A stretch of 64,000 nucleotides of DNA from Phialocephala subalpina (taxonomy: Eukaryota; Ascomycota; Leotiomycetes; Helotiales; Mollisiaceae). Within the stretch, counting starts at the first letter, position 1; every line of letters starts with the position of its first letter. The stretch spans positions 884,746 to 948,745 of the forward strand of contig FJOG01000022.1 of the NCBI GenBank assembly GCA_900073065.1, written 5' to 3'. The position numbers were made by a program, and so were the translations under genes. Below are positions 56,237 through 64,000 of the stretch, in pieces. The notes beneath the pieces are model-generated. The model saw only the letters and a program-made list of their open reading frames with translations, did no database searches and was not told where the DNA came from.

Positions 56237-56953
56237 GAATGTGTGAAGATATGGTTTTGTGTATATGATTCTCTTCATGATACCAGCTTGTGGTTTGTAG
56301 AGGTAATGTTTATTGTGGCTTTGGCCACTGGAGAAAATGATACCATCTTTACTGAAGAGCGAAGCAAATGGTAGCTTAGCTACAGGCAGGTAGAGCAAAG
56401 ACTGGTGAAGACGCAGAGTAGTATGAATCACGTGGACAAAAATTCCAGCACCACATTCCTCGGAGGTGTCATTCGCGGTCACGTGAATGACCAGGGTACT
56501 GTGGGGTGGCTCTCACCGCGACTCTGCTATGCTTATAAGTGGTATTAATTGATTCTTTACTCTGACAAAGAATCAAGTGAGCTTTTGGTCTGGCTTTTAG
56601 AAGTTGGACTAACAAGCTATAGCTGCCAGGCATAATACCGCTGTCAGCCGAATCATAGAGGTGCCTCCTAACATTAGCCCCAAAGTATCATTAGATATAT
56701 ATCTATTGTTCTTCATGTGCAAAAGCCTTCGAATAGATATCTGAGTATCATAACATGTGACATCCAAAAGTCTTGTTGCACATCGCGCTTGAGACCGATT
56801 CGATCCAAGTCTGAGATCCAAGTCCAAGTCCAAGTCCAAATCAAGTCCAAGTCTGAACGGTGAAGCCTGAGGCCTTATCACTCAAGCTTTCAATAACCAG
56901 CTATGCCCGGAGCCTTTGAAACTCACTTTCCATGAGCAAGGGCAGCCGTTAAC
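56237..56953. other. Intergenic with a short (CCAAGT)n tract
   Basis: 717 bp. A hexamer-like repeat (ccaagt/caagtc) lies at 56817-56853. A small minus-strand frame across it (56609-56881) is repeat-driven and not called. Confidence 0.5.
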
Positions 56954-57669
56954 CAGTGTGGGAAAGGATTACTTAATTATTTGAGTAATTATTAAATAAT
57001 ATTGAGTATTATTCAATTGAATAAGAGTAACGGGTTTATGACTAGGCTATTGAATAGAATTGAATAGAATAATTAATAATTATTTAACGTTATTAAATAA
57101 TCATGTGACTTTTATTTATAATATTATATAGAATTTGAATATAATAATAAACTTAAAACTTTTCTATTTTATATAGTAAAAACTAAAGAAATCCATGATT
57201 TGAATCAAAAGAAAATTTAGAAATTATTTTTCTTTACTATAAAACAAATTCTTCGGATTTTTTTCCTAGTATAAATATTATAAATTTAGTTCTTAAACTA
57301 GTTATATATATGTAAATAATATGGTTATTAATTTAATTAGAATGTTTTACTTGTTTTAAAGGTTTTCCCTATTTAAGCTTTTTTTTCCTTATTTTATATT
57401 CTAAGAATAACTACGTTAGATTAAATAGAAGCTATTAATTTATAATTGGCTTATTATAATCGACGAAACATTCGGAGCTTAAGCTTACTCTTTAAACCTT
57501 TTCGCGTATTTAGCCAATTAGGTAGCGTTTTTAGCACGTGATTTTATTTAATAACTTATTGAATAATAATGATTATTATTGAATAGAATAAGAATAACAC
57601 TTGAATTACTCATGAATAGAATAACTTAACTCATTTTTGTTATTGAGTATTATTCAATTTCCTATACTA
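56954..57669. mobile_element. hAT-like transposon relic, AT-rich and RIP-mutated
   Basis: The left end reads CAGTGTGGGAAA; the right end, complemented, reads TAGTATAGGAAA. All three differences are C-to-T or G-to-A. The flanking 8-mers CCGTTAAC (56946-56953) and TCGTTGGC (57670-57677) also differ only by such transitions, as expected for a mutated 8-bp target duplication of the hAT family. Subterminal TTATTAAATAA..CACGTG-like words occur in inverted orientation near 57090 and 57537. The interior is AT-rich without a transposase frame. About 716 bp, so a non-autonomous or deleted copy. Confidence 0.55.
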
Positions 57670-57854
57670 TCGTTGGCTGACATTGGAGGAAAGCTTATAA
57701 TTCTATTGGCGTATTATAGTAATTAAAGTCAAATTCGGTATCAGTCCGAACAGTCAATGATTTTATATTTGACCCACATTCTTTTCGCGCTAGCACTATT
57801 GCAGCTAACGGTATTCTAGACCCTTATATCAGCTCACTTCCCATCCTCTCATGT

Positions 57855-59906
57855 CTATTGAAGAACGAGGTCCTCGATGTGAGCCAACCCGGCACCAATC
57901 CTCTCAAATACCTGCCCTTCCATCAGCCCATATATGTATGTGTCACCAATGACTTGGAACTTGTCTGCTTGTCTTCGAAGCACAAGCGGTACGGGGCAGC
58001 CCAAGAGCAGTACAACCTCGTCCCCGACCTCCGTCCCAACTGGAGCTAGCCCCATATACCCATTATCTATCATCATAAAGCTCCTCTCCTTTGTCATTCG
58101 GTCGAGCTCACTGACGAAATTGTTCCTTGTAAGAGAGGTCACTATTTCATCTATCGTTGTCGGGCGAGTCGGCGCAAAACTAGGCCGCGGTTCGTCCCCA
58201 TCATGCAGGTCGCGGACTTGCACGCTCACGTTGCCCTCAAGCCAATACTGGTATTCCTCTCTGTGAGTATGTAGTTTCTCGGTAGAAGTAGCTTGTTCGA
58301 TCGGTGATCGGCGATCCTGTGAGGAGAAGTGCTTGAATGCGGACTGCATAAGCGAAAGGTATTTTTCCTCAAGCACCACCTTGTACTGAGACGCGACGGC
58401 TTCCTCTCCATCTTGCGCGTTGGAAGGTATTACAATCTGGCGGTTCTGGTCCAGCAACAGGGTCTGATAGAATTCCCGCCTCCAGTTTCTACATGGATGA
58501 TCCCCATCTCTCATCGTTGCGGCATAGCAAGCCCAGGTGACCACTCTCGCGTCCAGAAGGATTTCGGGTGCACACACAGCAGTGATGTTACCTGCTCGTA
58601 CCCCACTGACCCGCAGAGTTAGAGTCCTCGGAACTCGACACCATCGAGGGGGGTTAGAACCTCCGGCTTTGAACCGACTGCTTCCAAGACGTCTCTGAAT
58701 AAAGCTCAACAGCGGGTACTCAATAAACTGTCCACGGTAACTAGGGACCCACGAGGGCATGTCAGGGCAAGAAGTCTGCTGTTGACAAGAGTGGGCGTGC
58801 CCTATTCCGGACTGCGCAATCATTCCAAATCGTCCCTCATACGTCAAGAGAGCAAAATCTACGAAAACCGTTATCATACTCTTAGTGTAATCCGGCCGTA
58901 CCAGTTGGTTAATGCCAGAAGGGAGGAGGCCGAGGAGGCCATAGAGGCGATCACGCGAGTCCGTGGCCTGGAAGTTCGATGTCTCGATCATCAGGTCGTT
59001 CAAAGACAAGATCAGTTGACTGCTAGTAAGCTCTGGCCGTCGAGAGTCTGCGATGATGCTGCGGATGTTAAAGTTGAAGAAGTCGAAATCACACACTTCT
59101 TTAGCCGAGTGCCCAACAGGAGTATTTCGGTCAGGCAAATCAACCATATGTTTCCTCATCCGGACGCAGTGTCTCAATGCGTCAACAGCCGTGAACATAT
59201 GATTTCCCATGATTTGCTCGTTTCCACAGAGAAACAGACGCTGTCGAGCTAACTGGTTCTCCTGGATGATCTAGACTCTCGCCCAGAGGGGCCGACGAAT
59301 GAGATTCTGGATCGCATCCCATGCTGAGAGAAAAGGCTCGAAAAGAGCCATACGGAACGCAATGCTGTGATCCTGTCCGCACTTTTGTAGGGACGAGATA
59401 GCCAGATCACTATCAACGCTTGCCTCGCCTAGCTAGCAGATGACACTGCCAGCTTTCGAGTAAATCTGGGCCATTAACGGAACCTGGTAGTTCTTCTCTG
59501 AATCGTTTCGCTGATTTATACATATTGCATCAATCCACAGAAACCCCTTCTTCCCTTTCGCTCTCAAGACTTTGAGTGCGGCATGAAGGTTGTTGCCGAC
59601 TTCGAAGAGCTCCCCGCTGAGAAATATCGACAACCTGACGCTTTGATCTCCCCACACGTATGACAAAGCATCGAATGTAGGGATTTCGTGGAGATCTGTA
59701 ATGACAGTGTGAATTCTGATTGGGTCGTCATGGGCTTCTACTGGTTCGATCTTTAGCAGCCGGATTTGGGGCGGATCTCGCCTTAGAGGTTCTCTAGAGA
59801 GCGGGTCAATAGTTGCGCATTTTGAGAAGTTTGACTGCCTTACTCGTAGCAACGAAGGTGAGCCGCCATTGCGAAGATAGCATACTATGTTGCCTATGTT
59901 GTTCAT
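57855..59906 (-). pseudogene. HET-domain gene with two Trp-to-TAG nonsense codons
   Basis: The ATG at 59906 starts a full HET protein: IRLLKIEPVEA, FDALSYVWGDQ, FLWIDAICINQRNDSEKNYQ, then QIYSKAGSVIC and TAG where the family has Trp (WLGEAS). The frame continues through ASVDSDLAISSLQ and RRPLWARV. It meets a second TAG where Trp is expected, then IIQENQLARQRLFLCG, and runs to the stop at 57855 with no frameshift seen. The C-terminal half (DSRDRLYGLLGLLP, DMPSWVPSYRG) is intact. Both lesions change TGG to TAG, i.e. TpG to TpA, the preferred RIP change. With Trp at the two sites the product would be about 680 residues. The gene is probably dead. Confidence 0.82.
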
Positions 59907-61071
59907 GATTAGCCTCAGAAGCCATCCCTCTATTCAGCCCAGCAGCTAATGTATGAAAAGAATTATTGATGATATAGTTATATTTTTTAGGTAGCTATGC
60001 AACTTTCGAGATAAGGCGGCCTTTCGCCAGCCTCAGGTGTTGCCTGTCAACTTCGCCACTCTCGAGGCTAGATTTAAGGCGGAAGTGGTGAAGCCTCGCG
60101 GTTAAGGCCCCTTATGATTGAGGATTACCTCCGATATCACGGCACACATATGAAGTACCAGACTTAATCTATTCTCATACCTTCGTATTAGTAAAAATCC
60201 AAAATAAATGATCTAAAAGATAATTTTGGAACTATCACGAGACGATGTGCCGAATTCTGCGATTCTGCGCTCATGAGGCGGCGAACTTGGGCTTGATACG
60301 GCCCAAGCGGGTCAATGCGCCGGCAAAGGAATAGTCACGTGTAATAATTTACCCGCCGATATCCGTTGCATCCTTAGGCAGCAATCTACATTTCACGTGC
60401 GTCACCCGAGAGCCTTCAATGCAAGGGTTTAGAATACCGTTAGCTTTAATAGTACTAGCGTACAAATAATATGGGACCGAACTTTAGTTCATTGAGCAGA
60501 AGTTCCAAGTGTTGAAATTCCAAGTGTTGAACTTAAAAGGCACTGAACGTCTCAACCTTAGGCACCAAGCTTTTCACGTGCCGAGAAATCTCACGACGAC
60601 GACGACGACGACGATAATCACGATCAAGTCAAGTAAACAAGTATGCATGAGTAGTAACAAGATTCATTGATCTCAGTCTATACAATCACCGACCATAACG
60701 AAAAGAATTTTTCCTTCCCAAAGATTCCTCATCATCATCCCATCATGTGATCCTAACCTACCCCTGCACAGCTGCCAGGCAAAATCGCCATCAAATCCAT
60801 CGCGTCTTTTCTGCGCCCGCATCCTTCAAAACGCCTGCTGTGATGTTCCTCCAGCTATCCTATCCTGTCCTGTCCTGTGTGCCAAAAACCCCAAACGCCA
60901 TCGCAATGCTGTACAGAATTCCAAGCTGTTATCGTGTCATTGTATCGTATCCATCAATCGTGTTTTATCCAAGGTACAGGGTGTGTGAGTATGGTGTGTG
61001 TGATTATAGTGTTTGTGTGTGTGTGTGTGTGTGGTGGGAGGTGTGGAAGGTTTTTTCTCAGTCGCAGATAT
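59907..61071. other. Gene-poor stretch with microsatellites
   Basis: It contains a direct repeat of ttccaagtgttgaa (about 60503-60531), a (GAC)n tract at 60593-60613 and a (GT)n tract at about 61013-61033. No gene is recognised. Confidence 0.5.
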
Positions 61072-61314
61072 TTATCTTCGTCCGGCGAACATGCGGTCGA
61101 AGTCGCTGAGTGTGCTCGACATCGCCCTCCTCGAGCTGGTGACGCTCTGTTCTCGGAGGTGGAATGGCTCTTCTCGACGAGAGATGGACTCGAGTCGTTG
61201 TGAACGCAAGGAAGAGTATTCTCGAGCGTCAATTGTGCGGTAGGCTGGTTCGTAACCTTGGACTGAGCCGTTCATGCCGGTGATGGATCTGGTGTCGAGT
61301 TCGTAGCGGGGCAT
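61072..61314 (-). CDS. Possible small Ser/Arg-rich protein
   Basis: An 80-codon frame from an ATG at 61314 (MPRYELDTRSITG...). The composition is protein-like (Ser, Arg, Glu spread, ending DFDRMFAGRR), unlike the surrounding repeats. Upstream minus-strand frames (61229-61658) may hold earlier exons, but no splice model is convincing. No known family. A chance ORF cannot be excluded. Confidence 0.3.
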   Translation of the reverse strand: MPRYELDTRSITGMNGSVQGYEPAYRTIDAREYSSLRSQRLESISRREEPFHLREQSVTSSRRAMSSTLSDFDRMFAGRR

Positions 61315-62577
61315 TGTGATGTTGTTGGTGGTGATTGAGGTCGTTGATGAGGGAATTGAGGGAGATTGGTGTCTGGTCGCTGGCAGACTTGAGGAAGATG
61401 GATTGATAGAGGGAGTCGGCGAGAGCTGATGATGCTGTCACTGAGGGTGATGGTGAGGTAGGTTGGAGCGATTGAGAGATATTCGCTGGCAGACAGAGGC
61501 AGTGCTGTGCTGATGGACGACTGCTGATAGCAACTGATGTGATTGCAGATGATGCTGACGATATACCAAAGCTGTGAATGCAAATGCGTGGTTATAACGA
61601 AAGGTGAAATGCTATGGGCGAAAGGGTTTATATATCGCGCAATCAACATGGGTGGCAAGAGACATTGCTTGCGCTGTCGCTCTCAAATCAGCACTACTGC
61701 GGGCTCTCCTCGACACGTCAGCAGTCTCTCGATTCCGATGCCCTGCAGCAATTCGGGGGTTTGGTTGGTTCGGAACGGTGCGGAACGCTTGCACTGCCCA
61801 ATTCTGCCCAACGCGCCCTCGCCCTTTCAGCTGGTCAAGGTTTGCAAAACCAAGATTTGCTATCTCTCCCTCTGTCACACAGCCAACGAGACAGCTGCGC
61901 CCCCCTCCATGAGAACGCCGATTAGCCAATTCGAACACGCCATTGGCGATGCCCTTTCGTGACTGTGCAGAGGGCATATGCGGGATATATCAAAAACTGC
62001 TGTCACGGCGTGGGGTTTTACTTGCGCGCGCAGGCAATTTGATCTCGACATGCAACAAAATGCAAGTAACACCTGTCATCTGCTCTCATCTGCCGTTCCT
62101 CCTGATTCAACTTGAAACTGCTCATGCAACTTGGCCATTGCGGGATTTTAGCCATCCGCGATGACTTGCAAAGGGAGAGAAAGATCAACACTGCCACAAC
62201 TTCACAGAAGAATAACATGAAAATAACACTCCATTTTCTCTCGTATACTCTAGCCTTGCCATCAAAATGAATGTAATCATGAATATCCTGACTTCAGGTC
62301 TCCTCATCATGATACAATATGTACATTGCCGTCTCATCAGAATCCATTTGATTGCGCTGACCGCCAATATGCTCCGGCCCTGTTGTGATGTGACACGTAC
62401 ACATTAGCGCGCTTACCCAGCAAATTGCTCCCGTCACTCAAACCGCCACACGAAATGCCCCCAAATTTTGGCGTCGATGCCCTTTCTCCCATCTCTGCCC
62501 ACACCATTTGCATGCGAAACAACAGTCCTTACAGCAGAAGCAGCTCAGTAATCCCGTATTATTGTGCACAGCAATAA
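61315..62577. other. Intergenic, nothing recognised
   Basis: About 1.26 kb upstream of the Zn-cluster/HET gene. Overlapping frames at 61543-61977 on both strands cancel as evidence. One GTGGGG word lies near 62009. Confidence 0.35.
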
Positions 62578-64000
62578 ATGGCTGATTCGAGCATCGATCC
62601 ACAACTGCAGAATCAGCCTGCGACACTGCCTCGCTCTGCCGCTGGTGACACGCCTGAAGCTCAGTCGGATGGAGAGAATGATGGCACGAGCCGGAAGAGG
62701 CAGAAGCTGAACCTGTATAAATGCAACCAATGTCGCATTGCCAGGAAGAAGGTACGACATCACCCGAGATCGTGAACATGTTGCTGATGAAAGTAGTGCT
62801 TTCCAACGGATCGCACCTGGCCGGGACAGAAATGTCAACGCTGTTTACAGCACAAGCCAGAAGAGCTAGAATGTTCAGAACCGCAGCTCAACACGCGTAA
62901 GAGAGGTAAGAATAAATCAACGCCACGAGCGAAAACGAGATCATCGTCCGAAAAACCAGATGCACCTGTTAAAGAGAGCGATGATGATAGTTCCGCGGAC
63001 GAGGCTCCCGAGCGACCTGCTCGTATTGGGCTGCCGAAGAGAATCAAGAGAGAACATGTCGAGACCATGGAACCTCTTTCCGAAACTCCTCAACCAAAGG
63101 TGATAGGAAAGAGAGACCAACCACCGGCGTTTGCCTACCAACCTCTTGGGGAGAAGAACTTTCGTCTCGTGTGCTTGAAGCCGGGAAAGAAAGATGACAC
63201 AGTGGTTTGTTCGTTCGAGATGGCAGACATAGACGACCCAAAGGAGTATGAAGCCATATCCTATTACTGGGGAGGTAGTGATCCCGCTTGGAAGGACAGC
63301 GTCAAGATCGAGCTGGAAGACACTCAAAGGCCACCAAAAACCCACGCTGTCTTCATCAGAAGCAACCTCTGCAACGCTCTCAAAAGTCTACGCCACTCCA
63401 CGGAGCTTCGACGATTCTGGGTCGATGCACTCTGCATCAATCGTTCCAACCCAGAAGAAACAAACCACCAGGTCTCCATGAAACTCCGCATCTTCCACAA
63501 AGCAAAGAACCAATGCTTCTGGCTCGGCGACGACGAAACATTCAAAGCCGGCCTAACATTCATCACACGAATCCTCGACCTCGCAAAAATAGACACACTC
63601 ATTCGAGACAAGGAGTCCCTCGCCGGCTGGTCCGCCTTCGTCGCCTTACTCAAGAACGTAACCTTCTCTCGTCTCTGGATGGTACAAGAAGTAACCGTCG
63701 CTGCCAACACCACACTTCACTGCGGTCTCCAAGCCATCCAATACGTCGATTTTGTCGACGCCGTCGCCATGTTTGATTCCTGTCAAGACGATTTAGTGCG
63801 ATTGTTCCGACAATGTGGGAAGAATTACATGGAGCTCATTGATCGGAAGATCACCGTCACGAAACGCTTCATCGATGTCACACAGAATACATTGAGGAAA
63901 CTTCGACCCGAACGAGACGATGCTGGGATCGAACGACGCCTCAGTCTTGAATCATTAGTCTCTCTCCTCAGCGATTTGACATGTACCGACCATCGCGATC
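62578..64000 (+). CDS. Zn-cluster/HET fusion protein (runs off the window)
   Basis: Exon 1 (62578-62751) encodes an acidic start and KLNLYKCNQCRIARKK. An intron (62752-62796) joins it to exon 2, which opens with CFPTDRTWPGQKCQRC and is open to position 64000. Together the Cys spacing is C-x2-C-x6-C-x11-C-x2-C-x9-C, a Zn(II)2Cys6-like cluster, followed by a basic TRKRGKNKS stretch. A Ser/Asp-rich linker leads to a HET domain: FRLVCLKPG, YEAISYYWGGSD, RRFWVDALCINRSNPEE and SRLWMVQEVTVAA. The HET motifs are intact and there is no stop, so the gene looks functional, unlike the other HET genes here. The Zn cluster may bind DNA or be a recognition module. The C-terminus is outside the window. Confidence 0.82.

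Noticed and set aside
61543..61977. Gene on either strand of 61.5-62.0 kb
   Set aside because: Four overlapping frames of similar length and no domain or splice signal in any of them.
1..64000. CRISPR arrays, prophage or bacterial operons
   Set aside because: Intron-rich fungal DNA; no spaced direct repeats or phage genes seen.

Overview
The window is filamentous-ascomycete (Pezizomycotina) nuclear DNA. Its genes carry many short GT..AG introns of about 40-90 bp with CTNAC-type branch points. The domain architectures are fungal: HET, NACHT NLRs, Fungal_trans, 2EXR and LaeA-like methyltransferases. AT-rich, repeat-like blocks and stop codons at TpG/CpA positions suggest repeat-induced point mutation (RIP). 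Leotiomycetes is a guess from protein style only.

1.7-26.6 kb is a compact eleven-gene cluster that looks catabolic: Fe-type dehydrogenase/maleylacetate-reductase family (-), 3-ketoacyl-CoA thiolase (+), bacterial-type PcaB-like 3-carboxymuconate cycloisomerase (+), homogentisate dioxygenase (+), C2H2 plus Fungal_trans regulator (-), FATP-type acyl-CoA ligase (+), SDR (-), FAD monooxygenase (+), DHA1-type MFS exporter (-), sugar-porter-type MFS (-, one in-frame TGA) and P450 (+). Several pairs are divergent from shared promoters. Read as a pathway (inference): hydroxylation by the P450 and FAD monooxygenase, cleavage of a hydroquinone-type ring by the dioxygenase, lyase and reductase steps towards a 3-oxoadipate-like acid, CoA activation, then thiolysis. 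The two fingers of the regulator are ADR1-like and, by the standard recognition code, predict GTGGGG. I counted 17 copies of GTGGGG/CCCCAC in the seven gene-flanking intergenic regions of the cluster (about 4.4 kb).

26.6-36.6 kb is a low-confidence accessory stretch: a decayed and a better-preserved copy of one unknown gene, a small membrane protein gene, a 2EXR gene, two related small genes and a broken HET gene.

36.6-50 kb is an allorecognition/immunity-like island: an NLR with serine-hydrolase, NACHT and ankyrin-like regions (+), a HET gene broken by a RIP-decayed Tc1-like transposon, and a second NLR (-) with a probable frameshift.

50-64 kb holds a LaeA-like methyltransferase, an O-methyltransferase with a presequence-like N-terminus, a hAT-like relic, a HET pseudogene with two Trp-to-TAG changes, a long gene-poor stretch, and the start of a Zn-cluster/HET fusion gene that runs off the window. 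A further HET fragment abuts the AT-rich block at the left edge.
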